64,000 nucleotides of DNA. Source: an uncultured Flavobacteriales bacterium (lineage in GTDB: Bacteria > Bacteroidota > Bacteroidia > Flavobacteriales_F > PHOS-HE28). Each line of letters starts with the position of its first letter. Positions within the stretch are counted from its first letter, which is position 1. The stretch spans positions 62,001-126,000 of the forward strand of contig CALMPI010000002.1 in NCBI GenBank assembly GCA_937872175.1. Direction: 5' to 3'. The notes beneath the pieces are model-generated. The model had not been told where the DNA came from. It ran no database searches and worked only from the letters and a program-made list of their open reading frames with translations. Made by a program: the position numbers and the translations under genes. Shown one piece after another: positions 20,645 through 32,394 of this stretch.

Positions 20645-22552
20645 TCAATGCACCACCACCATCCGCTTGCTCAGGCGCTGCCCGGCGGCGGTGAGGGTGT
20701 AGAAGTACACGCCGTCCGTGAGGTCGGCGGTGTTGATGGTCACCCGGTGGGTGCCGGCACCGCGGTTGCCCAGGTCGTTCAGGCGGACCAGCTTGCCGCT
20801 GAGGTCGCGCACCTCGAGGGTGGTGGCGCTGGACTCCTTCAGCTCGAAGGTCACCACCGTGCTCTCATCGGCCGGGTTCGGCAGGTTCTGACCCAGGCCC
20901 ACACCACCCGTGCGATCGGCCTCGGTGATGGAGACGCTCGGGTCGAAGCTCATGCGGACCATCGGCGTCGTGGTGGTGAAGTACCAATCCAGGCCGTTCG
21001 GCCCATCGAAGTAGATGAAGGAGGACTGCTCCTCGCTGACGCCGTTCTGGCCCATGCGCAGCTGGCCACCACCGAAGTGCTCGATGCAGACGATGTAGTC
21101 GCTGCCGGCATCGAGGGGCTGCGGCGTATCGAACACCAGCGGGATGAATTTGTTGCCGTTGGCGCCGTTCAGGTCGCTGGACACGATCTCGTGCTCCGCG
21201 GTCTGGGCAATGATGGTCGTGAGGTCACCGGCACGCAGGGTACCGCGGATCAACAGGCCCACGGTGCCCGTACCTCCGTTCCGCAGGGCCACTTTGATGC
21301 CGTACAGGTCCGTGGCGCTGGAGATGTGGAATCCGTTGCACAGCTCGTACGGGTCGTTGTTGCCGTTGCCGTCCTCGAAGGAGGCCACCGTTCCAAGGTC
21401 GCGTGCGTAGTCGAACTCCGCCACGCCGAAGGAAAGCGCAGCGTCATTATCGTTCGGGGTGTTGTCCACCTGGCCGCTGCTGATGCTGTAGGTCACATCG
21501 TAGGTACCGGCCGTCGCAGGGGGAACGAAGTCGGGGTTGACGAAGACCGTCTGGATATCGCCTGCTGGGAAGCTGGCGATCGTCTGGTCCTGATCGATCA
21601 CTGTCGTACCGGAACGCTCCACCAGGAAATTGGCCGTCACGCTCGACTGGTCCAATGATCCGTTGTTCAGCACGGTCATGTTGAGGGCCACTGGGCGAAG
21701 CTGTCCATAGGGATAGATGGAGTAGCGCAGCGAGTCGTAGGTCAGCGAGAGCGCCGGGTCCCACCACGTTTGAGCAGCACCCGTCATGGACAGGTCGTAT
21801 TCGTACAGCTCGATGATGCGCACGTCGTCCACCTGCCAGTGGTAGTGGGAGGTGCCGGCCGTGGCGCCATCGAAGAAGAAGCGGATCTGCACGTTGGCCG
21901 GGTTGCCGGCGATCGCCTGGGACAGGTTCACGGAACGCACGTCGATGTCCACACCGGTGTTGGCGGAAGTGCCGTTGTTCACGTCGAAGCGGAAGGGCCA
22001 GCTGGCACCACCATCGGTGCTCACCTCCACGAAGAAGGGAGCATCACCGCAGCAGTAACGACGGGCCTGTTGGAACTCGAGCTGCACAAAGGGTGTGGCG
22101 CTGAGGTCCATGGTCGGGCTCACCAGTGAGCCTTCCCAGTTCACGAAGGTGGCGTTCGCCGTGGGGGTCTGGCCGGCCCAGGTGCAGTTGGCCGAGTCGG
22201 CCGCGTACAGCATGAAGCCATTGGCCACGCTTTCGGACTGGATGATCTCGCCTGCGGGATCGCTGTAGGCGCCGTTCGGTCCGGTGAACTGATGCACCCA
22301 GAGGTTTCCGTCCGGACCGGCCACCGTCCATGCGCCGACTCCGTTGTTGCCGGCGAGGCCATTGGCGAAGTCCTCATAGAACACCACGTCGCCGCCGGCC
22401 TTGGCCTGGCCTTGGCTCAGGGGCTTGGCACGCAGGGGCGTGGCTTCATCGGGACCGAACGTGGAACGGGCCGGCGTGTTGCGGACCCATTGGGCGCCCG
22501 CCAGCATGGCAAGGCCCATGAACGAAAGGGCTGTCGTGTATCGAGTGACCAT
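20645..22552 (-). CDS. T9SS cargo protein 2 of a four-gene paralog array
   Basis: A 635-residue secreted protein with a signal peptide (MVTRYTTALSFMGLAMLAGAQ). The order matches its neighbours: jelly-roll-like domain (DVVFYEDFANGLAGNNGVGAW ... YHWQVDDVRIIELYEYDL; residues about 54-250), CARDB-like domain (about 270-375), a beta domain (EFDYARDLGTVASFEDGN ... TTPMVRMSFDPSV) and a T9SS type A sorting domain (LPNPADESTVVTFEL ... LTDGVYFYTLTAAGQRLSKRM). Probably a surface or secreted adhesin-like protein. It has its own promoter box and terminator, so it is monocistronic. Confidence 0.85.
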   Translation of the reverse strand: MVTRYTTALSFMGLAMLAGAQWVRNTPARSTFGPDEATPLRAKPLSQGQAKAGGDVVFYEDFANGLAGNNGVGAWTVAGPDGNLWVHQFTGPNGAYSDPAGEIIQSESVANGFMLYAADSANCTWAGQTPTANATFVNWEGSLVSPTMDLSATPFVQLEFQQARRYCCGDAPFFVEVSTDGGASWPFRFDVNNGTSANTGVDIDVRSVNLSQAIAGNPANVQIRFFFDGATAGTSHYHWQVDDVRIIELYEYDLSMTGAAQTWWDPALSLTYDSLRYSIYPYGQLRPVALNMTVLNNGSLDQSSVTANFLVERSGTTVIDQDQTIASFPAGDIQTVFVNPDFVPPATAGTYDVTYSISSGQVDNTPNDNDAALSFGVAEFDYARDLGTVASFEDGNGNNDPYELCNGFHISSATDLYGIKVALRNGGTGTVGLLIRGTLRAGDLTTIIAQTAEHEIVSSDLNGANGNKFIPLVFDTPQPLDAGSDYIVCIEHFGGGQLRMGQNGVSEEQSSFIYFDGPNGLDWYFTTTTPMVRMSFDPSVSITEADRTGGVGLGQNLPNPADESTVVTFELKESSATTLEVRDLSGKLVRLNDLGNRGAGTHRVTINTADLTDGVYFYTLTAAGQRLSKRMVVVH

Positions 22553-22583
22553 CGGTTGAAGGGTTGTTCCGGATTAAGGACGC

Positions 22584-22591
22584 CCAAGGTA
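22584..22591 (-). promoter_or_regulatory. -7 promoter element of T9SS cargo gene 2
   Basis: TACCTTGG on the minus strand, 31 nt before the ATG; same sequence as the box of cargo gene 1. Confidence 0.4.
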
Positions 22592-22666
22592 GCCATCCCG
22601 CTGCTTCCGCAAGCAACCCGTTCCTCAGATCGACGGAACCGTTCGGCCCTGCGCCCGGGCGTGGGC

Positions 22667-24427
22667 TCACCGCGTCCACACGAACCGCGCCGCGGCCTGC
22701 GCGTCCTGCCCCTCCGCGATCAGCAGGTAGGCTCCTTCGGCCAGGCCGCCCAAGGGCACAGCGGCCATCGCCCCATCGGGGCCCTGCACGCGTACGGTCC
22801 GTCCCGCGGCGTCGAACACCCGTATCGCCCGGATGGGCCAGGGGGCCTGGATGGTCAGCTGCGCATCGTCCTGCCGAATGACCAGTTCAGCGCCTTGGGT
22901 GGGCTCGGGCACCGAAGCTGCGACAGGGGTAAGGTGAAGGCGCACCAAGGGAGCGCGCAGCGGATAGCTCCACGCGAGGGCGCTCAGCTCACGTACCAAG
23001 GCGGTTCCAGGCCGGACCTCCCCGCCGAGGGCAAGGCGGACCAGCCCGCTGTCCGGCACCTGTTCCACCATCGCCAGCACATCGGTGCCGCCGATCACCG
23101 CCACCGGTGCCTCGAACGGCAGAAAGGCCCAGCCCCAGGCCAGGCCCACCTGCACGTCAGCGTCGGTGATGCGGATGGTGTCCGTGCTCGCGATGGGCTG
23201 AAGGTCCGTGTTCAACAGGTGCCCGATCACCCATGCGCCCACTTCGGTCCCTGCATCCAGGCGTACCCCAAGGCCATGCACCTGATCGTCCGCCTGGATC
23301 TCGTACCGGCATCCGGCCATGTAGCCCGCGCCACCGGCATCGAGCCCCGCCAGAGTGGACCCTGTGCGCTGGGCGTAGGCGCCGTCACCATCCGCCCATC
23401 CGGCCGCCGTTAGGGTGCGTTGCACGGATCCGGTCTCGTCGCCCGGTACGTCCTCCGACCCCCCCGTGGCGACCGTGGCCGTGGCCATGAGCACACCTGG
23501 ACCTGTCGGCGTCCAGTCCGTTCGCACCACCACCGTGTCCACGTCGTTCGCCGCCAGCAGCACAAGGGTGTCGCTCCACCACTGTCCCTGCGGGGCTCCG
23601 TTGAGCGCGAGGGACACGCTGGCATGGGCTCCGAAGAGGGGTAGGTGGCCCTTGTTGCGCAGTACCACCGAGAGGGCAGGGGACGCCGCCTGGCTCACCG
23701 GAACCTCCGCCGGGTCCAGTCCGGCCACGGTGCTGCTGAAGGGGGAGGTACGCAGGTCGCCGAATGAGAGGAGCTCCAGCGCCAGGTCATGTGCGGCACG
23801 GCCCCGGACGCAGACGTCGTCCAAGGCCAGGCCTGTCGCCCAGCCGCCGCGGTCCGTCCAGTGGAATCGCAACCGTGCCGCCGGAGCTCCGTCCGCGGCC
23901 GAAAGGTCCACGGTGCGGAACTGCCATGTGTTACCGGCCGCGAGGTCGGCCACACGGGTCCAGGAGCTGCCATCGAGGGTGAGTTCCACCCATGCGCTGT
24001 CCCCGCCGAACGCACCCTCCAGAAAGAACCGGAAAGTGAGCACCGTATGATCCGCGGTGCTCAGGTCGATGGACGGTGTGGTCAGTTGAGCGCTGTCCAG
24101 GTCGCAATCGCAGGGTGCTGCATCGTCATTGGCCATGATGAACCGGTTGTCCACCGGTCCATCGGGCACGGGGAAGTAGCCCGATGCGTTGGCCTCGGTG
24201 GCGGTGCCTACGCGCCAGGCCGGGACGAACTCCCCGGTGCCCGCACCGTTCGCGTCGATGCGCTCCACATCCGGTCCGATGTCCCATCCTGCCGGCAGCG
24301 TCGGAGCGCTGAAGTCCTCGCTGAGCACGCATACCTGCCCCCGAACACCTGTGTAGGTCAGGGTGAGCAGGAGGAGGCCGAAGAGGGCCCGGAAGGGCGG
24401 AGTACCGGGCAGGAGGCGGCGCGTCAT
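22667..24427 (-). CDS. T9SS cargo protein 3 of a four-gene paralog array
   Basis: A 586-residue secreted protein and the most diverged of the four. A signal peptide (ALFGLLLLTLTYTGVRGQ) is followed by a jelly-roll-like domain (VLSEDFSAPTLPAGWDI ... GLALDDVCVRGRAAHDLALELL), a CARDB-like domain, a third beta domain and a short C-terminal sorting-type domain (IRVFDAAGRTVRVQG ... LAEGAYLLIAEGQ). ATG at 24427 is chosen because a perfect TATCTTTG box ends 6 nt before it, implying a leaderless transcript. An upstream in-frame start at 24457 would lie upstream of that promoter box and is rejected. Confidence 0.83.
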   Translation of the reverse strand: MTRRLLPGTPPFRALFGLLLLTLTYTGVRGQVCVLSEDFSAPTLPAGWDIGPDVERIDANGAGTGEFVPAWRVGTATEANASGYFPVPDGPVDNRFIMANDDAAPCDCDLDSAQLTTPSIDLSTADHTVLTFRFFLEGAFGGDSAWVELTLDGSSWTRVADLAAGNTWQFRTVDLSAADGAPAARLRFHWTDRGGWATGLALDDVCVRGRAAHDLALELLSFGDLRTSPFSSTVAGLDPAEVPVSQAASPALSVVLRNKGHLPLFGAHASVSLALNGAPQGQWWSDTLVLLAANDVDTVVVRTDWTPTGPGVLMATATVATGGSEDVPGDETGSVQRTLTAAGWADGDGAYAQRTGSTLAGLDAGGAGYMAGCRYEIQADDQVHGLGVRLDAGTEVGAWVIGHLLNTDLQPIASTDTIRITDADVQVGLAWGWAFLPFEAPVAVIGGTDVLAMVEQVPDSGLVRLALGGEVRPGTALVRELSALAWSYPLRAPLVRLHLTPVAASVPEPTQGAELVIRQDDAQLTIQAPWPIRAIRVFDAAGRTVRVQGPDGAMAAVPLGGLAEGAYLLIAEGQDAQAAARFVWTR

Positions 24428-24433
24428 GGCCGC

Positions 24434-24441
24434 CAAAGATA
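24434..24441 (-). promoter_or_regulatory. -7 promoter element of T9SS cargo gene 3
   Basis: TATCTTTG on the minus strand, a full consensus match 6 nt before the ATG at 24427. Confidence 0.65.
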
Positions 24442-24456
24442 GCCCGGTGCAACGCA

Positions 24457-24483
24457 CGAAGCCCCCGTCATCCGGGGGCTTCG
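24457..24483 (-). terminator. Hairpin after T9SS cargo gene 4
   Basis: Perfect 11-bp stem CGAAGCCCCCG / CGGGGGCTTCG with a 5-nt loop (TCATC), 19 nt after the stop of the gene at 24503-26344. No U-tract follows. It separates this gene from the promoter of cargo gene 3. Confidence 0.75.
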
Positions 24484-24502
24484 CCGCTCACGACCGGTCC
24501 GG

Positions 24503-26344
24503 TCACCGCGCCCCGTTGCGCACGATGCGGATCGTGGACCGTCGCTCGCCATCGATGAGGGTGAACGCATGCACCCCCGGTGCCAGGTCCCCCGCGGGCA
24601 GTTCGATCGCGTGCGCACCCGGGGCCATTCGGCCCGCATCGCCCGATCGCACCAGGCGGCCGACCGCATCGTGCAGCTCCCAGCGTACCGGCGATGCCGC
24701 GGGCAGTTCGAACCTCATCGTCGTGTGATCGTCGAACAGGGTGGGTGTGGCCATGAGGCCGAGCGGCGCTGCCGATCCATCCATCACGCTCGCCGCGGGA
24801 TCGAAGTTCATCCGCACCATCGGGGTCACCGTCACATAGAACCACTGGCCGCTGCCACCGTCGAAGATCAACGAGCTCTGTGGCGCGCTCGTGCCGCTGG
24901 TGGCCGTCCATACCTCTTCGGTGCCCCCATAGTGCGTCACCGCCACGAAGTAGTCGTTATCCGCGTCCAACGGCATGGGTGCGACCAAGGGCAGGGTGAT
25001 GAACTCATGCTGGCCCTGGAGGTTCAGCTCACCGGCGAGCACCTCGTGCTCATCGGTGCTCATGAGCAGTTCCAACTCCTCGTCATAGAGCGATGCGGAG
25101 ATGAGCGTACCCGGGTCGGTACGCGCGCTCAGGGCCACCTCGATCGCGTACAGCGTGTGGTCCGACGACCGGATGTGATACCAGTTCCCAAGTTCGTAGG
25201 GGTCGGTACCGTTGTCGCGGTCGCCCTGCATGGCGTTCTCGTCCCGCGCGAAGCGGTCCACCTGCACCTCGAAGCGCATCACCGTCCCGTTGTCGTCCGG
25301 CAGGGCTTCGGGCTCATCCTGGACCACGGACAGCTGGAGCAGGTAGGTGCCCAACGCGGCCACCGGGGTGTAGCCCGTGATGTACAGGCTGTCCACCGCA
25401 CCCGGTGATAGCATGATCGGCGCGCTGTAGAGGATCACGTCGTTGGTGCCGGGGCCGTCGATGTCGGCTTTCAGCCGAACGTTGGTCTGTGGTTGTGATC
25501 CGTTGTTGACTACAACGGCCTTGAACTTCAGCTCCCGAAGTTCATCGATCGGGTAGATGGTGTAGGCCAGGCCGTTGAAGTCGGGCTCATCGGGGCTCCA
25601 GTCGGCATAGGTGGCCGAGATCAGCCGGAGGTCGTTCGCCTCCACCGTCAGCAAGGCGATGTCATCCACCTGCCAGCTATAGGTGAAGCCCTCGAAGCTC
25701 AGCCAGTGGAAGCGGATCCGGATGTCGCCCGAGCCGCCATTGAGCGCGCTGCTGATGTTCAACAGCACCGTCTCGCTCACGGGTGCGCCGGGCGTGCTCT
25801 GGTTGCCCGGCACATCGCCGTTCACCGGGAATACGGTCCAGTCGTTTCCGCCATCACTGCTCACCTCCACCTGGGTGATGTCGTTGTTCAGCTGGCGGAA
25901 GCTCTGCTCGAAGCGCAGGAGCATGAAGGGGACCGTGTCCAGCCCGGTGATCGGGGGTGAGGTGATCGTCGTGTTCTCGGCCACACCCGCCGTGCCCTGT
26001 TCATCCGAATCCGCCACGATCCAGGACCCGCCCGGATAGCCGGTGGTGCTCTGCAGCGGACCGGGCGTGAACCCGCCCGTGTTCCCGGTGCTGGTCAATT
26101 GCCACGACACCGCCCCGGTCTGGGTGTTCACCGTCCAGCCGCCCAGGCCGTTCTCGAAGTCCTCCGACCACAGCACGGCAGCGGCCGACCGTGCGTCCGA
26201 CAGCGCGTCCGGTGGTTCATGTGCATGGGCCGGGGCCATCGGTGCCCGCGTGTTCCAGCACGACGGCATCTGCTGTACGGGTTCCTGGGCAAGCACCATC
26301 GTGCTGGCCAGGGAAAGAAGTATGGTGTTCACAGGGTTCCGCAT
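24503..26344 (-). CDS. T9SS cargo protein 4 of a four-gene paralog array
   Basis: A 613-residue secreted protein with signal peptide (MRNPVNTILLSLASTMVLAQ). It has a jelly-roll/MAM-like domain (LWSEDFENGLGGWTV ... YSWQVDDIALLTVEANDL), a CARDB-like domain (about 240-340), a beta domain sharing near-identical stretches with cargo 1 and 2 (TDEHEVLAGELN, TSGTSAPQSSLIFDG, FYVTVTPMVRMNFDP) and a C-terminal sorting domain (ELHDAVGRLVRSGD ... LAPGVHAFTLIDGERR). Start at 26344 gives the signal peptide. The frame continues open further upstream, through the gcvP region, without homology. Confidence 0.84.
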   Translation of the reverse strand: MRNPVNTILLSLASTMVLAQEPVQQMPSCWNTRAPMAPAHAHEPPDALSDARSAAAVLWSEDFENGLGGWTVNTQTGAVSWQLTSTGNTGGFTPGPLQSTTGYPGGSWIVADSDEQGTAGVAENTTITSPPITGLDTVPFMLLRFEQSFRQLNNDITQVEVSSDGGNDWTVFPVNGDVPGNQSTPGAPVSETVLLNISSALNGGSGDIRIRFHWLSFEGFTYSWQVDDIALLTVEANDLRLISATYADWSPDEPDFNGLAYTIYPIDELRELKFKAVVVNNGSQPQTNVRLKADIDGPGTNDVILYSAPIMLSPGAVDSLYITGYTPVAALGTYLLQLSVVQDEPEALPDDNGTVMRFEVQVDRFARDENAMQGDRDNGTDPYELGNWYHIRSSDHTLYAIEVALSARTDPGTLISASLYDEELELLMSTDEHEVLAGELNLQGQHEFITLPLVAPMPLDADNDYFVAVTHYGGTEEVWTATSGTSAPQSSLIFDGGSGQWFYVTVTPMVRMNFDPAASVMDGSAAPLGLMATPTLFDDHTTMRFELPAASPVRWELHDAVGRLVRSGDAGRMAPGAHAIELPAGDLAPGVHAFTLIDGERRSTIRIVRNGAR

Positions 26345-26406
26345 CGGCGTTGGGGCCGGCGATCGGACGCTGACCCGGGCCGAAGCTGCATCCACGGAGA
26401 GGGGTA

Positions 26407-26443
26407 ACGGAAGGCCTTTGTGACGGACCCGGAGGCCTTCCGT
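26407..26443. repeat. Perfect 11-bp hairpin downstream of gcvP (distal)
   Basis: ACGGAAGGCCT and AGGCCTTCCGT separated by 15 nt. It lies in the 203-nt gap between gcvP and cargo gene 4. The right arm is followed by GAACGGTTGGCCCG, which recurs near the next hairpin. Could be a terminator for gcvP or a palindromic repeat. Confidence 0.7.
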
Positions 26444-26493
26444 GAACGGTTGGCCCGGGCACAGACCATCGAAGATCGCTGGCCCAGGAACGC

Positions 26494-26525
26494 GAACGCA
26501 CCACCGGTGGAGCAGTGGTGCGTTC
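26494..26525 (-). terminator. Perfect 11-bp hairpin downstream of gcvP (proximal)
   Basis: GAACGCACCAC and GTGGTGCGTTC with a 10-nt loop, 22 nt after the gcvP stop. No U-tract follows, so the terminator call rests on position and stem strength. Confidence 0.6.
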
Positions 26526-26547
26526 CAGGGTGAACGGTTGCCCGCGT

Positions 26548-29409
<2,862 letters not shown>

Positions 29410-29429
29410 GGGGTGGCCTGAAGGCGCGG

Positions 29430-29437
29430 CGAATATA
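29430..29437 (-). promoter_or_regulatory. -7 promoter element of gcvP
   Basis: TATATTCG on the minus strand, 20 nt before the ATG, in an AT-richer patch. No glycine riboswitch could be recognised in the short leader. Confidence 0.4.
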
Positions 29438-29509
29438 CGGACCGGCTGAAGGCCGATCGGGGCGCTCATTCCCAGCAACAACGCGGCCGGCGCGATGTTC
29501 GGCACGGCC

Positions 29510-29517
29510 TATCTTTG
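29510..29517 (+). promoter_or_regulatory. -7 promoter element of the gene at 29528
   Basis: TATCTTTG, a full consensus match 10 nt before the ATG. Confidence 0.65.
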
Positions 29518-29527
29518 GCCGCTTCCG

Positions 29528-30145
29528 ATGCGATCCACCTGGCTCCTTCCATTGCTCCTTTGTGCGGGGACCCAGGCTCAGGACCGTATCCTCCTCATGA
29601 ACGGCCAGACGATCGAAGGCCGGGTGCTCGGACAGAGCACGTTGGAGATCCGGTATCAGGTGCCCAAGGGGGCCCGGCTCCTCGAGCGCAGCGAGCCCAC
29701 CGAGAGCGTGTTCAGCGTCACCGACAGCCTGGGACGTGAACGCGTATGGTACTTCATGGACACGGTGTTCGGCAACGACTACAGCGTGGACCAGATGCGC
29801 TGGATCATCAAGGGTGAACAGGATGCACGCGACGGCTACCGCCCGCTGTGGCCCATGATCGGCGGGTTCGTATTCGGTGCGGGCACCGTGATCGCGCTCG
29901 ATCTGGAGGTCATGTCCCTGCTGCTGCCCCCGATCTACGCCGGTGCGATGGCGCTGCCCCGGGTCCATGTCACCCGCGGGTCCATCCGCGACCCATTGAT
30001 GGAGGGCGATCCCTATTACGCCACCGGCTATGCCAGCACAGGACGCACCAAGCGGGTGCTGCGCACGCTGTACACGACACTGGGAGGCGTGGCCGTCGGT
30101 CTGGCCGTGCGCCAACTGGTGATCAACCCCAACATGGACCGCTGA
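29528..30145 (+). CDS. Unrecognised envelope protein with two membrane segments
   Basis: A 205-residue protein with a signal peptide (MRSTWLLPLLLCAGTQAQ), a small beta-rich part opening with RILLMNGQTIEGRVLG (reminiscent of SH3-like modules), and two hydrophobic stretches at about residues 105-140 and 180-197. I cannot assign a family. The start is supported by the TATCTTTG box 10 nt upstream; a longer start at 29495 would lie before that promoter. The UbiA-like gene begins 5 nt after its stop, so the two are probably cotranscribed. Confidence 0.7.
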   Translation: MRSTWLLPLLLCAGTQAQDRILLMNGQTIEGRVLGQSTLEIRYQVPKGARLLERSEPTESVFSVTDSLGRERVWYFMDTVFGNDYSVDQMRWIIKGEQDARDGYRPLWPMIGGFVFGAGTVIALDLEVMSLLLPPIYAGAMALPRVHVTRGSIRDPLMEGDPYYATGYASTGRTKRVLRTLYTTLGGVAVGLAVRQLVINPNMDR

Positions 30146-30150
30146 GGCCG

Positions 30151-31065
30151 ATGGACGCGGGCCTGCGCGACCCCCTGCTCCGCGTGTTGATCCATGGCCA
30201 TGTGTGGCTCGCGTGCGGGGCCGCGGCACAGACCTGGTCCATGCAGCACCTGATGGGCTTGTCCGGATGGCGGGCCCCGGCGGTGGCCGGGCTGGCCGCC
30301 TTCGCCGGATATGCGTTCATGCGTTCGGCACGGGCCGGTCATCCCACCCTGGGGCTGTCGCCGCAACTGCAATGGACCGCCACGCATCGCCCGGCCCTGC
30401 TCGGTGCGGCGATGTTGGCCGCCCTCGTCGCCCTGGCCGTGGCCGCGCATCACGTGCCGGACCTGGTCCTGCGCAGTGCGCCTGTCGCACTGGCCGTGCT
30501 CCTCTACGTGGTGCCCGCCCCCTGGGTGCGGGGGCGCACGGTGGGCCTGCGACGGGTGCCGCTGCTCAAGGCCTTCCTGATCGCGGCATGCTGGGCACGG
30601 ACCACCGTTCACCTGCCCCAGCTCTTCGCGCCAGCGGACCGCCTCCCACAGGGTATCGGCTGGTTGTTCGCCATGCAGATGTGCTTCTTTCTGTCCCTCG
30701 CCCTGGTGTTCGACCTCCGCGACCGCGTGATCGATCGGGATGTCGTGCTCACGGTTCCGCAGCTCGTGGGGTCTGTCGGAACACGCGTACTCGCCGTGCT
30801 CCTGATGCTCTATCCGGCCGCCGTGTTCGCCTCGCTGGCGTTCGTGGGGCATGCGCTGAGCCCGGTGGGCTCGTCCTTCAGCTGGCCTGCGGACATGGTG
30901 CTGACGGCCCTCGCCTACCTTGCCGTGGCTGTGCTTGTGGCGCGAAGCACGGCGGAGCGGGGCCCGCTCCACTTCGGCCTGGTCCTGGACGGGGCGCTCC
31001 TTCTGCCGCCACTCGCACAGGCCCTGGCCTCGATGCCCTGGGCGACGATCGTCAGCCCGGGGTGA
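30151..31065 (+). CDS. UbiA-like integral membrane protein
   Basis: A 304-residue polytopic membrane protein with about eight hydrophobic segments. The segment FDLRDRVIDRDVVLTVPQLVG resembles the second aspartate-rich motif and following helix of UbiA prenyltransferases. The first motif, NDxxDxxxD, is absent: the equivalent region reads YAFMRSARAGHP. It may therefore be a non-enzymatic or altered member. Placement 5 nt after the preceding envelope protein gene suggests an operon; kynU downstream has its own promoter. Function unknown. Confidence 0.6.
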   Translation: MDAGLRDPLLRVLIHGHVWLACGAAAQTWSMQHLMGLSGWRAPAVAGLAAFAGYAFMRSARAGHPTLGLSPQLQWTATHRPALLGAAMLAALVALAVAAHHVPDLVLRSAPVALAVLLYVVPAPWVRGRTVGLRRVPLLKAFLIAACWARTTVHLPQLFAPADRLPQGIGWLFAMQMCFFLSLALVFDLRDRVIDRDVVLTVPQLVGSVGTRVLAVLLMLYPAAVFASLAFVGHALSPVGSSFSWPADMVLTALAYLAVAVLVARSTAERGPLHFGLVLDGALLLPPLAQALASMPWATIVSPG

Positions 31066-31076
31066 CCGTGCAGGCC

Positions 31077-31084
31077 TACTTTTG
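31077..31084 (+). promoter_or_regulatory. -7 promoter element of kynU
   Basis: TACTTTTG, a full TAnnTTTG match 9 nt before the ATG at 31094; it starts 12 nt after the stop of the UbiA-like gene. Confidence 0.65.
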
Positions 31085-31093
31085 GCGGCATCC

Positions 31094-32371
31094 ATGCCGT
31101 TCGAGGACAGCCTTTCCTTCGCTCAAGCGCGCGATGCCACCGATCCACTTCGTGCCTTCCGGTCCGAGTTCCATTTCCCGCAGCACGACGGCCGGGATGT
31201 GCTGTACTTCACCGGCAATTCCCTTGGTCTGCAACCCAAGGCCGCTGCCGATGCCTTGAAGCAGGAGCTGGACGATTGGGCCCGCTTCGGGGTGGAGGGG
31301 CATTTCCAGGCGAAGCATCCCTGGTACAGCTACCACGAGGAGCTCACGTCTTCGCTGGCCCGGCTGGTGGGTGCCCTGCCGGAAGAGGTGGTGGCCATGA
31401 ACCAGCTCACCAGCAACCTTCATTTCCTGATGGTGAGCTTCTACCGACCCAGCGGGAAGCGGAGGAAGATCCTCACCGAGACGCGGCCCTTCCCCAGCGA
31501 TACGTACGCCTTCGCCTCGCAGATCGCCTTCCACGGTGGTGACCCGGAGACCGACCTGATCGAGGTGCAATCCCGCGCCGGTGAGCACACCCTGCGCACG
31601 GAGGACATCATCGCCCAGATCAACGAGCTGGGGGAGCAGCTCGCGCTCGTCTGCTTCGGCGGCGTGAACTTCTACACCGGACAGGCCTTCGACATGGCCG
31701 CCATCACCGCCGCCGCGCACGCCGTGGGGGCCATCGCCGGCTTCGACCTCGCGCACGCCGCCGGCAACCTGCACCTCAAGCTGCACGACTGGAACCTGGA
31801 CTTCGCCTGCTGGTGCAGCTACAAGTACCTCAACAGCGGTCCAGGCAGTGTGGCGGGCGCCTTCGTACACCAACGCCACCTGGGGGAACGCCTGCCGCTC
31901 TTCGCCGGTTGGTGGGGCCACGACAAGGCCGAGCGCTTCAGGATGGAGCGCACCTTCAAGCCCATGCCCACCGCCGAGGCCTGGCAGGTGAGCAACGCAC
32001 CCGTGCTGAGCATGGCCGTGCACCGCGTGGCGCTGGAGCAGTTCGACCGGGCGGGCATCGCCGACCTGCGCGCGAAGAGCGAACAATTGACGGCCTACCT
32101 CGCGTTCATCATCGCCGGGGTGGAGCGCGCCACCGGCACCCGGCTGGAAGTGATCACCCCGAGCGACCCCACCCAACGCGGCTGCCAGCTGAGCATCCTG
32201 GCCCACGGCCATGGCAAGGCGCTGTTCAACCGCATCACCGAGCGCGGCGTGATCGCCGACTGGCGAGAACCCAACGTGATCCGCGTGGCGCCGGTGCCCT
32301 TGTACAATTCGTTCGAGGACGTATGGCGCTTCGGACAGATACTGACCGAATGCCTTGCCGCCAAGCACTGA
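31094..32371 (+). CDS. kynU: Kynureninase
   Basis: A 425-residue PLP enzyme that splits kynurenine or 3-hydroxykynurenine into (hydroxy)anthranilate and alanine. Visible are YFTGNSLGLQP (residues 38-49), FPSDTYAF, FDLAHAAGN (Asp218, His221), and CSYKYLNSGPG with the PLP lysine Lys244. Length is normal. Followed by kmo, it forms part of aerobic tryptophan degradation or of eukaryote-like NAD synthesis, which occurs in some Flavobacteriia. The leaderless-type promoter 9 nt upstream fixes the start. Confidence 0.96.
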   Translation: MPFEDSLSFAQARDATDPLRAFRSEFHFPQHDGRDVLYFTGNSLGLQPKAAADALKQELDDWARFGVEGHFQAKHPWYSYHEELTSSLARLVGALPEEVVAMNQLTSNLHFLMVSFYRPSGKRRKILTETRPFPSDTYAFASQIAFHGGDPETDLIEVQSRAGEHTLRTEDIIAQINELGEQLALVCFGGVNFYTGQAFDMAAITAAAHAVGAIAGFDLAHAAGNLHLKLHDWNLDFACWCSYKYLNSGPGSVAGAFVHQRHLGERLPLFAGWWGHDKAERFRMERTFKPMPTAEAWQVSNAPVLSMAVHRVALEQFDRAGIADLRAKSEQLTAYLAFIIAGVERATGTRLEVITPSDPTQRGCQLSILAHGHGKALFNRITERGVIADWREPNVIRVAPVPLYNSFEDVWRFGQILTECLAAKH

Positions 32372-32394
32372 TACCGCTACAGGGAACCTGTGGC

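Noticed and set aside
29410-29527. Glycine riboswitch upstream of gcvP
   Set aside because: The predicted leader from the TATATTCG box to the ATG is only about 15-20 nt, too short for an aptamer.
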